Assembly: GCA_013791905.1 (NCBI GenBank)
Contig: VMSX01000007.1
Coordinates: 1 to 64,000, forward strand
Source of the DNA: Rhodocyclaceae bacterium
GTDB taxonomy: Bacteria; Pseudomonadota; Gammaproteobacteria; Burkholderiales; Rhodocyclaceae
DNA: 64,000 bases
Direction of reading: 5' to 3'
Shown here: in pieces, positions 8,175 to 17,115 of the stretch
Numbering within the stretch: the first letter of the stretch is position 1
Layout of the letters: every line of letters begins with the position of its first letter
Position numbers and translations under genes: made by a program
Notes under the pieces: model-generated
Seen by the model: the letters and a program-made list of their open reading frames with translations, nothing else
Database searches by the model: none
What the model was told of the DNA's origin: nothing

Positions 8175-9500
8175 TTGGCGATAGACATGAAGGAAACCAT
8201 CTCCGCCCGACAAATCGAACAGGGCATGTTCGTGACCGAACTGGATCGCCCCTGGCTGGAAACGCCTTTCTTGCTCCAGGGCTTCCTGGTCGACGACGCT
8301 GCGCAGATCGCCGAGTTGCAGAAATACTGTGCTTCCGTGACCATCGATCGCAGCCGTTCCATCGGGCCGCATTACGCTGCCGTGCGCTACAAAGTCAATG
8401 GCCGTCACCCTGACCGGGCTTCCGGCACCGCGGTCGCCGTCAAGACGACCCCGGACAGTTTTTACACCGTCTGCCGAACCCTCCGCGAGAAACCCCCGCA
8501 GCGGAGTGCCAACAGGACGGTGCCGCAAGTCTTCGGTCACGACAATCAGAGTCAGCTCGAAACCGAACTTTTATATTCCGCACCGCTTGTCGACGATGTC
8601 AAGAACAAGCTCCAGTCGATCCGCCAGTCAATCGATGCGAATATCTCGGACAAGATCAAGGCAGTCGTCGAGCTGGTAGCCGAAATGGCCGAGTCTATAG
8701 AGCGTAATCCCGACGCCATGATCTGGCTGACCCGGTTGCGCTCTTCCGACGAGTACTCCTACGACCATGCCGTCGATGTATCCGTCCATCTCATGGTGCT
8801 GTCCCGTTTTCTCGGCATGCCAGCGAAGACCGTGGAACTGCTCGGCCAGGTCGGGCTGATGCAGGATATCGGCAAGATCAACCTGCCCGAGTCGCTACTC
8901 AGAAAGCAGGAAGCGCTGACCGACGAAGAACTTGTCCTGGTGCGCACCCATGTTGCCAGTTCCATCGAGATTCTGCTCGACCAGCCCGATTTCTCCCACG
9001 AGGTGCTGAATATCATCGGCAGCCATCATGAACGCTTTGATGGCAGCGGCTATCCGCGCCGCATTCAGGGGGAAAAGCTCGGCCTGCATGCCGAACTGTC
9101 CGGCCTGATCGATTGTTATTGCGCCATGCTGCGCCAGCGTGCCTATTGTTCGGCCGTTTCCAGCCAGCACGCACTGGAGCAACTGATTGCCATGCGCGAC
9201 AAGAAGTTCCGCGCGCCGCTGGTCGATCAGCTGATCCAGTGCATCGGCCTTTACCCTATCGGCACACTCGTTGAATTGAACAGCGGGGAGGTCGGCGTGG
9301 TGATCCAGCAAAACCAGGTTCGCCGGCTGAAACCGCGCGTCATGATCGTGCTCGGCCCCGACAAATCCATCGAACGCCGGCCCCGCACGCTTGATTTGAT
9401 CATGGATCCCGCCACCGGCACCGGTGCGCCATACCACATCGTCCGTTCATTGCCGATGGATGCCTACGGGATCAATCCCGCCGACTTCTATCTTGGCTGA
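8175..9500 (+). CDS. DUF3391/HD-GYP domain protein with altered HD motif
   Basis: The 441-residue protein starts with a DUF3391-type domain (residues 1-130) and ends with an HD-GYP domain (about 150-350). HD-GYP proteins degrade cyclic di-GMP through a di- or tri-iron centre. The HHERFDGSGYP signature (284-294) and the later aspartate (D313 in LIDCYCAM) are present, but the HD pair itself reads LMQDIGK, so the metal-ligand histidine is glutamine (Q230, codon at 8862). This makes catalysis doubtful; the protein may only sense or bind. An alternative start is the ATG at 8187. It overlaps or abuts the EAL gene, so the two are one operon. Confidence 0.9.
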   Translation: MAIDMKETISARQIEQGMFVTELDRPWLETPFLLQGFLVDDAAQIAELQKYCASVTIDRSRSIGPHYAAVRYKVNGRHPDRASGTAVAVKTTPDSFYTVCRTLREKPPQRSANRTVPQVFGHDNQSQLETELLYSAPLVDDVKNKLQSIRQSIDANISDKIKAVVELVAEMAESIERNPDAMIWLTRLRSSDEYSYDHAVDVSVHLMVLSRFLGMPAKTVELLGQVGLMQDIGKINLPESLLRKQEALTDEELVLVRTHVASSIEILLDQPDFSHEVLNIIGSHHERFDGSGYPRRIQGEKLGLHAELSGLIDCYCAMLRQRAYCSAVSSQHALEQLIAMRDKKFRAPLVDQLIQCIGLYPIGTLVELNSGEVGVVIQQNQVRRLKPRVMIVLGPDKSIERRPRTLDLIMDPATGTGAPYHIVRSLPMDAYGINPADFYLG

Positions 9501-10824
9501 CGTGGTGACCAAATCATCGACCGGGTTTGACGACCAGCGCGTCGTCGATCATGTCACCGGGCTACCTCGCCTGCCTGCCGCGCAGGTCGACATCGCGCAG
9601 CAGGTGAAACAACTCGCGCCCCAGCGTTGCCTCGGCATTATCAGCTTTGCCATTCTTCCCGATCCTGCCCTGTTCCGTCTTGCGCCGGAAGCCGACCGCA
9701 GCCTGCGCATGGAGATCACGCGGCAGCTGGCCAACGCGCTGCGGCCGCAAGACGGGCTATATGCGGCAGACCATTGGGAATGGCTGATCATCCTTCCCGA
9801 CTTGCCCAGCGGCGCGCCGCTGCTGCTGGGGATGATGAAGTTCGAGACCCTGTTTGCCAATCCCCTGCCTTTCGGCGTCGACAGTTTCCTGGCGCTGCAG
9901 GTCGCCTGCGGCGGTGCCCTGCTTCCCGACGACGGGGAGGACCCCCGGCATCTCATCCAGTCGTCCCGCATCGCCTGTCTGAGCGCCAAGCGCAACGGCA
10001 TCGGGCATGCCACATTCGACCCGGCCATGGAGCATATCGACAAAGCCCAGCAGCAACTGCTTGTCGAACTACCGCGGGCGCTGGCAGGTTCGCCAGGTCT
10101 TTCGCTCTACCTGCAACCGCAGATTGATTTGTCCGACGGTAGCTGCATCGGTTGCGAAGCGCTGCTGCGCTGGCAGGCAGAGTCCGGTGAGCAGATCCCG
10201 CCCGATCGTACCCTGGCCGCCGTGGAACACCTTGGGCTACGCAGCACATTCAACCGCTGGATGCTGCAGCAGGCGATCCAGAATCAGCATCGGCTGCAAG
10301 CTGAAAACATCGCCGTCATCCTGTCGATCAACCTGTCGGCCAACGACCTCCTCGACCCCGAGTTGCTCGACCTCATCAAACAGACCCTCGCCACCTGGGA
10401 GGTGCGTCCGCAAAGCCTGCTGTTCGAATTGACCGAAACCCAGATGATCGAGGATACCGAACAAGTCATCGATGTCTTGCGCAGCATGCGCAATCTCGGG
10501 TTTCAGTTATCCGTCGATGATTTCGGCACGGGCTATGCAAGCATGAGCTATCTGCAGCGACTGCCTGTTCAGGAAGTCAAAATCGACCAGAGCTTCGTGC
10601 ACCATGCGGAAACTTCCGAGCGCGACCGAGAAATCATCGCCTCCATCGTGCAACTCGCCCATCGCCTCGGCATGCTGGTGGTGGCTGAAGGCGTCGAGAC
10701 GGTGGAAACAGCGAAGATAGCTGCCCAACTTGGCTGTGACCGGGCACAGGGCCATCTTTACGCCCCCGCCATGCCTCTGGAGGAGTTTATTGTCTGGTGG
10801 CGCAAATATAAAGACCGCGGGTAA
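9493..10824 (+). CDS. EAL-domain c-di-GMP phosphodiesterase with degenerate GGDEF
   Basis: About 443 residues from the TTG at 9493; GTG codons at 9502 and 9505 are alternatives and no strong ribosome site is visible, so translation is probably coupled to the HD-GYP gene. Residues 20-180 follow the GGDEF pattern (DHVTGLPRL near the start, SAKRNGIG near the end), but the signature position reads ADHWEW, so cyclase activity is not expected. The EAL domain carries EALLRW, the NLSAND asparagine, ELTET, DDFGTGYAS, VKIDQSFV, AEGVE and QGHLYAPAMP, a complete catalytic set. It should hydrolyse c-di-GMP. The stop codon TAA is the first part of a repeat A copy. Confidence 0.92.
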   Translation: MADVVTKSSTGFDDQRVVDHVTGLPRLPAAQVDIAQQVKQLAPQRCLGIISFAILPDPALFRLAPEADRSLRMEITRQLANALRPQDGLYAADHWEWLIILPDLPSGAPLLLGMMKFETLFANPLPFGVDSFLALQVACGGALLPDDGEDPRHLIQSSRIACLSAKRNGIGHATFDPAMEHIDKAQQQLLVELPRALAGSPGLSLYLQPQIDLSDGSCIGCEALLRWQAESGEQIPPDRTLAAVEHLGLRSTFNRWMLQQAIQNQHRLQAENIAVILSINLSANDLLDPELLDLIKQTLATWEVRPQSLLFELTETQMIEDTEQVIDVLRSMRNLGFQLSVDDFGTGYASMSYLQRLPVQEVKIDQSFVHHAETSERDREIIASIVQLAHRLGMLVVAEGVETVETAKIAAQLGCDRAQGHLYAPAMPLEEFIVWWRKYKDRG

Positions 10825-10862
10825 AAGTCGGCGCTGGTGGGACGGCGTGTCCCGCATGCACA
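10823..10862 (+). repeat. repeat A copy fused to the EAL gene stop codon
   Basis: The TAA at 10822-10824 that ends the EAL gene begins the repeat (TAAAAGTCGGCGCTGGTGGG), which continues through a GTCCCGCATG segment to about 10862. It lies between this gene and the convergent nitrilase. Confidence 0.8.
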
Positions 10863-10901
10863 CAGGTCCCGGCTCAACCCGTGTGCCAAGGCTGCCGCCA
10901 C

Positions 10902-11840
10902 TTAGCCGGAGAAAGTCGCCGGCGGCAGGACGGCGCGATTGACGTTCAACTGAAAGATGTCGGGGCGGGCATAGTGGCCCGCGACATCGAATGAGCGCCG
11001 CGCATGCGCGGCGCGGGCCGGGTCGATCTCGGCGTAGAGCACCTCCTGCTCCTGGTGCAACGGGCCGGCAACGGGGCCACCGAAAGGTTCGAAGACGACG
11101 GCGTCGCCGTCACACAGCCATTCGTCGGCGCCGAACAGCTTGTCGCGCTGCGGAAAATCTGGCGGAATGTCACGGCTATGCAGCGCGGTGGCGAGGCTGA
11201 CGACCCAGCAGCCGCCTTCACGGGCAATGTGCCGCAGGGTTGCGCGCCATCCTTCGCCGCAGTCCCAGGTGGGCGCGACCAGCACTTCCAGGTTCTGTGC
11301 ATACAGCGCGAAACGCGCCAGCGGCATGTAATTTTCCCAGCAGAGCAGGCAGCCGATGCGGCCGACGGGCGTGTCGACAACCCGCAGCCCACTGGCGTCG
11401 CCCATGCCCCAGACCATGCGCTCGGGGTTGGTCGGCATTAGCTTGCGATGCCGGTTCAACAGCTTGCCGTCGGGCCCGATGACGACCACGGTGTTGAACA
11501 GCGTGCTGCCGCTGTAACGCCGGTCAATCTCGTTCATGCCGCAGATCACCGTGATGTTGTGCTGGTTGGCGGCCTCGGCGATCGGCGTCAGCGCACCGCC
11601 GTCGATGTCGACGGCGGTGTCGCGCAAGCGGTCGTGGATCTCGCCGGACAGGCCCATGTCACCTCCCGGCTTGAGTCGCCAGATCCAGGTTGGGTAGCCG
11701 GGCAGAAAGGCCTCCGGAAAAACTGCAAGCTCCGCGCCCGCTTGCGCCACTTGCTCGATGCTGGCGACCGCGCGCGCAATGCTCGCCGCCAGGTCGAGCA
11801 GCACGGGTGGGTTCTGGATTACGGCGATTTTGTGGGTCAT
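10902..11840 (-). CDS. nitrilase (EC 3.5.5.1-type carbon-nitrogen hydrolase)
   Basis: The 312-residue enzyme has the Glu-Lys-Cys triad of the nitrilase superfamily: E in FPEAFLPGYP, K in NRHRKLMPT, and C in GCLLCWENYMPLARF. The CWENYMPL context is characteristic of true nitrilases that turn nitriles into acids and ammonia, rather than amidases. The ATG at 11840 is preceded by GAGGTGA; the open frame continues 53 codons upstream without family similarity. It is cytoplasmic. The GFA-fold gene and a methyltransferase lie upstream in the same direction and may form one transcription unit, although the gap of 130 bases leaves room for a separate promoter. The natural substrate is unknown. Confidence 0.9.
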   Translation of the reverse strand: MTHKIAVIQNPPVLLDLAASIARAVASIEQVAQAGAELAVFPEAFLPGYPTWIWRLKPGGDMGLSGEIHDRLRDTAVDIDGGALTPIAEAANQHNITVICGMNEIDRRYSGSTLFNTVVVIGPDGKLLNRHRKLMPTNPERMVWGMGDASGLRVVDTPVGRIGCLLCWENYMPLARFALYAQNLEVLVAPTWDCGEGWRATLRHIAREGGCWVVSLATALHSRDIPPDFPQRDKLFGADEWLCDGDAVVFEPFGGPVAGPLHQEQEVLYAEIDPARAAHARRSFDVAGHYARPDIFQLNVNRAVLPPATFSG

Positions 11841-11970
11841 GTAGTCACCTCTTGGGGTTAGGTTTGTCCGAATTCGGTATCGTTCAACGTGAGGGTGAAG
11901 CGGGGCCGCTGGCGCACCAGCTTGAGCGTCAGTATTCCGCCCACCGGATGCCGATAGCGGCCCGGTCGTT

Positions 11971-12405
11971 CTATTCCGGCAAACTGACCCCGGAACCACC
12001 CGCTTCGCTCGGGAGGTCTTTCATCTTCGGCAGTCCGTCATGGATGTGCAGCACGGATTCCTGATAGTGCACGTGGACGCCGGGCTCAAATGGCAGGTCA
12101 GGAATGATCGCGGCGCACACTTCCGTCAGTGCCATTCCCGGATGTTCCGTGAAGACGTGACCTCCGCAACTCCTGCACCACTTCCGATCGCTGTTCTTCG
12201 TCCGGTTGGAGGTGCCGATACTTTCTGCACCGTGCGTGACCCGGATGGCCTCGGGCTGCCACAAACTGAAGGCGCTGACCGGAGCCGCCGACCATAGCCG
12301 GCATGATTCGCAATGGCAGTAACCCATCAAGACCGGGTCACCCGTGACGGTGAAACGCACTTCGCCGCAAAAACAACTTCCAGAATAGGTCTTATCTGTT
12401 TTCAT
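11971..12405 (-). CDS. GFA-family zinc protein (CENP-V/GFA domain)
   Basis: A 144-residue protein with the zinc-binding cysteine pattern of the GFA fold: SCFCGEVRF near residue 10, YCHCESCR near 30 and CRSCGGHVF near 78. The family is named for glutathione-dependent formaldehyde-activating enzyme, but most members have no proven activity. AAGGAG precedes the ATG. Its place between a nitrilase and a methyltransferase under a divergent large regulator suggests a small stress or detoxification cluster; that is inference from context only. Confidence 0.87.
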   Translation of the reverse strand: MKTDKTYSGSCFCGEVRFTVTGDPVLMGYCHCESCRLWSAAPVSAFSLWQPEAIRVTHGAESIGTSNRTKNSDRKWCRSCGGHVFTEHPGMALTEVCAAIIPDLPFEPGVHVHYQESVLHIHDGLPKMKDLPSEAGGSGVSLPE

Positions 12406-12467
12406 GATGTATCTCCTTATGTGTTGACTAACAACAGCTGCGGGGAATGACTCCAGCGCTCAGCTGC

Positions 12468-13361
12468 TCACGCCAGCGTCTGCGGCCCTCCTGACGCTTG
12501 AAGCGGCCGCCGGCCAGCTGCAATAACCAGTTCGCACGGTCCGACGAAGCCATCCGCTCCGTCGTAACGCGCCAGTGCCTGCTCGATTTCGCTCCACACA
12601 CTGTCCTGCGCCGGTGCGTCCAGCCCGCCCAACATCTGATGAAGAGCACCGAAGGACTCCCGCTCGAAACGGACGCATTCGCTTGCCGATGACAGTCGCA
12701 GTGGTGCCGCCACGACGCGCTCCTCCGCGTTTTCGAAACCGGCATCCGCCAACGCCTGCCTGAGCACGCCCGGACTGCCGAGGCTGAATGGGCCCGGCTG
12801 GCCGGCAACGGGCGGCGGCAGCTTGGCGCGCTCGCGGATCAGCGATACCGGCAAGGAGAAGAATGCGTTGTTCTGCGGCGTCGAGTAGACGATTGCCGCA
12901 AACCAGCCACCTGGCTTCAGCGCGTTAAGGATGCCCTTCAGCGCACGCTGCTGATCGGGGAAGTAGATCAGACCGACGCGCGAAATGGCGGCGTCGAAGC
13001 TGCCCGGTTCGAGCGCGAGGTCCTCGCCATCCATCACCCGGACATCCACCTGGGAAAGGCCCTGCGCCCGTGCCGCGGCAGCAGCGTAGTCGAGAATGTT
13101 TGAAGAAATGTCCGTGGCGAGTACATAGCCGCCGGCGCCGATGCGGACTGCGGCCTGCAGGCTCTGACCGCCGGCTCCGGCGGCAACGTCGAGGACGCGT
13201 GCCCCGGTGTTGACCTTGGCCATGTCCAGCATCGTCTCGGTGGCCGGGCCAAGCCAGGTTCCGAGGGTGTCGCCCCAATCGTTCCAAGCCTTGGCAGCGG
13301 ACTGCCACTGCTGCTGGGTCGTTGTCTTGTAAAGCACAGGGTTGAACTGAGTTGCATTCAT
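12468..13361 (-). CDS. class I SAM-dependent methyltransferase
   Basis: A 297-residue methyltransferase of the UbiE/Methyltransf_11 type. Motif I is ARVLDVAAGAGGQSLQAA near residue 56, the ribose-binding acid sits in ATDISSNILDYA, motif II reads VMDGEDLALEPGSFDAAISR and the post-III strand is LKPGGWFAAIVYSTPQNN. It has the same architecture as the protein at 2002-2835. An AAGGAG site lies before the ATG. It is transcribed away from the BTAD regulator at 13536, with 174 bases between the two starts, the usual arrangement for a regulator and its target. Confidence 0.86.
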   Translation of the reverse strand: MNATQFNPVLYKTTTQQQWQSAAKAWNDWGDTLGTWLGPATETMLDMAKVNTGARVLDVAAGAGGQSLQAAVRIGAGGYVLATDISSNILDYAAAAARAQGLSQVDVRVMDGEDLALEPGSFDAAISRVGLIYFPDQQRALKGILNALKPGGWFAAIVYSTPQNNAFFSLPVSLIRERAKLPPPVAGQPGPFSLGSPGVLRQALADAGFENAEERVVAAPLRLSSASECVRFERESFGALHQMLGGLDAPAQDSVWSEIEQALARYDGADGFVGPCELVIAAGRRPLQASGGPQTLA

Positions 13362-13535
13362 GGTCGACTCCTTAATTGGTCGGTTGGCAATAGGGTTACT
13401 GTGGGCCTGGCGCCTGACCGTCTGTTATCCTGAACCCACGCCCGCACTCTGGCAGCGCAGCGTTGTAACCAGCGTTTGAATAAATGAAACTCTGCGCAGC
13501 AAGCAGGCCAGGACCGACAGCAAGGAGGATTCATC
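13362..13535. promoter_or_regulatory. divergent promoter region, methyltransferase / BTAD regulator
   Basis: The 174 bases between the two divergent starts must contain both promoters and probably the operator of the regulator. An AAGGAGG ribosome site for the regulator is at 13522-13528. I could not identify a clear operator repeat. Confidence 0.45.
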
Positions 13536-16500
13536 TTGCCCACCACGGCCAAAGCTTTGTCTTGTCAGCGCCTGCAAATTCGTCTGCTGGGCGAATTACG
13601 GTTGTGCCGGGACGCCATGCCACTGGTACTGCCCGCTTCAAGAAAAACGCGGGCGCTGCTGGCCTATCTGGCGGTGACAGCCAGGCGGCATCTGCGCAGC
13701 GAACTATGTGGCCTGTTCTGGGAGGACGCGGCCGATCCGCGCGCCGGGCTGAGATGGAGCCTGACGCAGATCAGACGGACATTGGGCGAGCGCGACAGCA
13801 AAGCCATTCGCGCGGACCGCGAATCTGTCGAACTGCAGGGAGACCGGGTGGCCACCGATCTTGACCGGCTCGAACAGTTGACGCAGGGCGGCTGCACCGA
13901 GGCGTCGCGTGACGCATTGATTGAAGCCAGCCAACTGTTTCGTGGCGAGTTTCTCGAAGGGCTCGACCTGGCGTCCTGCTACGCGTATCACGAGTGGTGC
14001 ATCGCCGAACGCGAGATGGCGAGCCGACGTCATGAACAGATTCTGCTGGCGCTCGTCGAGCACCATAGCGACGACCCCGAACAGGCGCTCGTGCATGCCC
14101 GGGCACTGGCGACACATAACCCGCTGAACGAACGCGGACACATCCAGCTGATCACCGTGCTTGGCGCACTCGGGCGGCGGCGCGCTGCACTGGCTCAATA
14201 TGAGCAGTGCTGCCGAATCTTCGAACGGGAACTTGGCCTGGGGCCACCGGCCGGCCTTGAAGCTGCGCGCGCCAGCCTGAGCGCGGCACGCCTTGCCCGC
14301 AGTGACGGCAATGCGGGCAGCATGCCGGTGCCGGACGCGCAGGGGGTCGCTGGCCGAGTGCGAACCCGATTCATCGGCCGCAACGAAGAAATTGCGCAAC
14401 TGGCAAAGAGCATCGAACTGGCGATGACTGGTCAGGAGATGGACGTGCTGCTCCTCAGCGGCGTTCCCGGAATCGGCAAGTCCCGGCTGCTCGACGAACT
14501 TGAGAGCCAGATTACGGCTGTGGGTGGACGATTTCTGCGCGGCCGGGCGTTCGAGTCCGAGATGGTCCGACCCTTCGGGTTCTGGATCGATGCATTGCGC
14601 GGCCTACGCGACAGCGATCTGCCGAAAATTATGCATTCGGCACTGCAGCCTTTGACGCACACCGGCACCGGGGGCGTGACGGCAGGTGATCGCGACAGCC
14701 TCTTCGATGCGGTCGTGACGGCTCTGTCACATCTCGCCAGGTCCGGTCCGGTGGCCGTGCTGGTGGATGACCTGCATTGGATCGAGGCGTCTTCTGCCGC
14801 TCTCTTGCACTACGCGATGCGTAGCTTGGCGGGAACGCCCGTACTGTTTGCGCTCACCGGACGTGCGGGCGAACTGGAGGACAACGCTGCGGCGCAAAAT
14901 CTGCTTGCCGCGCTGGCGCAATCGCAGCGACTCAGGCGTTTCGCGCTCGAACCCTTGCGCGATGACGAAGCGCGCGCGTTGGTCGGTAGCGTCGCGCAGG
15001 TGGCCGAGCCGGACCGCATCGTCGCCCAGGCACAGGGCAACCCACTCATCCTGCTCGAACTTGCCCGATCGCAAAACGCGGCCGGAGAGTCGGCCAGTCT
15101 GCTCGACCACATCCTCGAAACACATCTGTCCCGACTCTCGCCGGGCGCGGCTGAACTATTGAACTGGGCATCCGCTTTCGGTCGCGAATTTCCGCTAGAT
15201 GTATTGATCGCTGCGCAGGGTGGTGAACCCGGATTGGCCGGCCAACAGTTGTCTGAACTTGAGCGGCACGACCTGATTCGCGCTGCGGGCGATACCGGCT
15301 ACGCATTCAGCCACGATCTCATCCAGCAAGCGGCCTACAGTCGCGTCTCGCAGCCGCGGCGCCGGCTGATACACAAAAGCATTGCCATGCGGCTGGGTCA
15401 GGACATGGACGCGTATCCGGAAAGGTGCAGTGAGATTGCTCACCATGCAGGTCTGGGGGGGCAACACGAGCTGGCGGCCCGGGCATCCGTTGGCGCGGGC
15501 GAGCATGGCCTGCGTGTGTATGCAAACCGTGAAGCGGTCGAAGTCGCACGCCGCGGCCTGCGTCACGCGGCCCGCATCACGGACCAGGCGGCGCGCGCGC
15601 GTCTCGACATGACCTTGCTGCGAATCCAGGTGCTGGCGACCTCGGGTCTGCCGCTTGCCAGGCTGCGGCCCCCGGCCAGCAGGATCACGCAAGCGATCGA
15701 AGCCGCGCATGCGCACCGGCTGCACGCCGAAGTCGCGCAGGGCTACTACCTGCTTTCGGTGATCCACCAAGAGGCCGGCCAACTCGACGCGGCGCAGCAA
15801 GCAACGCTGAGCGCCGCACAGGCCTCAGACCTGTCGGATGCCTTGGGTCGTGCGCGACAACTCGCGAACAGCGCGCGTTGTCTGGTCGAACTGGGGCGCG
15901 ATATCGGACGAGCACGAGAATTGATCGCCGAGGCCAGCACGCTCGCGGAATCCGCTGGTGTCCATGAGGTTGAAGTGCGCTGGTGCAGGGGTTTGCTGCA
16001 CCACTGGGACGGCCATCTTGATCTTGCCGTGCGCGAGATCGATGCGGCCATCGTGCTTGCCACCGAAGCCGAGGACCGGTGGCGCCAATGCAAATGCCTC
16101 GCAGCGGTCGCCATGATCGAACTCGAGCGCGGGCGGCCGCAGCAAGCGATTGCCCGCGCTACGGAATTGAAGTTGGCGGCGAACCGGCTTGGTGAGGCTG
16201 CGGACGCGCCGCTGGCACAGGCCATCGCAGCACTCGCCCAGCAGATGGCGGGGGAGGAAACGACGCAGCTCGACGCGGCAATTGTGAAGCTGCGGGCGGC
16301 CGACGACAAGTCGCGCCTAGCCTGCGTGCTAAACCTTGCTGCGACTATCCAGCTCGAGCAAAAGAACTTCAAAGTCGCCGGCGCATATGCGGCAGATGCC
16401 CTGGTGCTGGCCGAGTCCATCGGTGAAGCGAACGAATCCGTTGCGGCGAGTGCCACGCTGGTCCAAGTGGCCGTCGCGCTGGGTGACTCAGAAGGCGCCC

Positions 16501-16634
16501 GGCTGATGTTGAAAAAATTGCCTCCGGTGCTCGAAGTGCCGGACGCGTTCAGCACCAAGGCGGTATGTGCCGTCAAGGTGGCCAGGGTTGGCGCGGAGCG
16601 GATCCGCACAGCCGTTTCCGGGCTTGCGGAATGA
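13536..16634 (+). CDS. large transcriptional activator with winged helix, BTAD and AAA ATPase domains
   Basis: The 1032-residue protein starts at a TTG, supported by AAGGAGG eight bases upstream. Residues 10-100 form a SARP-like winged helix (IRLLGELRLCR, then SLTQIRRTLGE). Residues 105-245 form the bacterial transcriptional activation (BTAD) domain, with the typical EFLEGLDL and the ALAQYEQCCRIFERELGL end. An AAA module follows, with Walker A GVPGIGKSRLLDE near 315 and Walker B VLVDDLHWIE near 410. The C-terminal 450 residues are TPR-like helices. Such signal-dependent ATPases activate nearby genes; the divergent methyltransferase, GFA and nitrilase genes and the small downstream gene are the likely targets. 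Confidence 0.87.
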   Translation: MPTTAKALSCQRLQIRLLGELRLCRDAMPLVLPASRKTRALLAYLAVTARRHLRSELCGLFWEDAADPRAGLRWSLTQIRRTLGERDSKAIRADRESVELQGDRVATDLDRLEQLTQGGCTEASRDALIEASQLFRGEFLEGLDLASCYAYHEWCIAEREMASRRHEQILLALVEHHSDDPEQALVHARALATHNPLNERGHIQLITVLGALGRRRAALAQYEQCCRIFERELGLGPPAGLEAARASLSAARLARSDGNAGSMPVPDAQGVAGRVRTRFIGRNEEIAQLAKSIELAMTGQEMDVLLLSGVPGIGKSRLLDELESQITAVGGRFLRGRAFESEMVRPFGFWIDALRGLRDSDLPKIMHSALQPLTHTGTGGVTAGDRDSLFDAVVTALSHLARSGPVAVLVDDLHWIEASSAALLHYAMRSLAGTPVLFALTGRAGELEDNAAAQNLLAALAQSQRLRRFALEPLRDDEARALVGSVAQVAEPDRIVAQAQGNPLILLELARSQNAAGESASLLDHILETHLSRLSPGAAELLNWASAFGREFPLDVLIAAQGGEPGLAGQQLSELERHDLIRAAGDTGYAFSHDLIQQAAYSRVSQPRRRLIHKSIAMRLGQDMDAYPERCSEIAHHAGLGGQHELAARASVGAGEHGLRVYANREAVEVARRGLRHAARITDQAARARLDMTLLRIQVLATSGLPLARLRPPASRITQAIEAAHAHRLHAEVAQGYYLLSVIHQEAGQLDAAQQATLSAAQASDLSDALGRARQLANSARCLVELGRDIGRARELIAEASTLAESAGVHEVEVRWCRGLLHHWDGHLDLAVREIDAAIVLATEAEDRWRQCKCLAAVAMIELERGRPQQAIARATELKLAANRLGEAADAPLAQAIAALAQQMAGEETTQLDAAIVKLRAADDKSRLACVLNLAATIQLEQKNFKVAGAYAADALVLAESIGEANESVAASATLVQVAVALGDSEGARLMLKKLPPVLEVPDAFSTKAVCAVKVARVGAERIRTAVSGLAE

Positions 16635-16666
16635 CCGCGTGCCCCGTCGAACAAGGAGATCTTGCC

Positions 16667-16918
16667 ATGCAACATTTCATCGTCGAACGAACATTCACAC
16701 CACCACTGTCGGATCAGGATCTGAGTGCCGTCACCGCACGCATGGCGCCATGCCTAGAGTTGCACCAGGTGCGCTGGGTACGCAGCCACCTGTCTGGCGA
16801 TCGCCAGCGGATGGTCTGCGAGTACGAAGCGCGCGACGCGGAAACCGTGCGCAAGGTCCAGCACGAAGCGCAAGCGAAATTCGACCGCGTGTGGGCCGGG
16901 CAGTTGATCGAACCTTGA
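16667..16918 (+). CDS. small DUF4242-like protein
   Basis: An 83-residue protein beginning MQHFIVERTF with AAGGAG a few bases before the ATG. The pattern (opening strand, a central helix with two short strands VRWVRSHLSGDRQRMVCEYEA, then a helix RKVQHEAQAKFDRVW) matches the DUF4242/nickel-binding-like small ferredoxin-fold family as I remember it. The function of that family is not established. It lies 32 bases after the BTAD regulator and is almost certainly co-transcribed with it, which suggests that it senses or modulates something for the regulator. Confidence 0.72.
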   Translation: MQHFIVERTFTPPLSDQDLSAVTARMAPCLELHQVRWVRSHLSGDRQRMVCEYEARDAETVRKVQHEAQAKFDRVWAGQLIEP

Positions 16919-17060
16919 CCTGACGGTTACAGCGAACCGTCCAAACGGATTCACCCCGGACTCGCCCGCCCCTCCTCGATCGGCCGATTCCGCTGCATGG
17001 CGGTTGTTCTCACGATGCTCCAGACCAACCGGTTTGGGTCTAAAGCCAACATTCCATGAC

Positions 17061-17100
17061 TAAAGTCGGCGCTGGCGGGACGGCGTGCCCCGCATGGATA
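17061..17100 (+). repeat. repeat A copy before dnaE 3' end
   Basis: The segment TAAAGTCGGCGCTGGCGGGA, followed by CGGCGTGCCCCGCATGG, lies 16 bases beyond the dnaE stop in the convergent gap with the DUF4242-like gene. It is one of the best-conserved copies. Confidence 0.8.
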
Positions 17101-17115
17101 CACAACCGGTACGGG

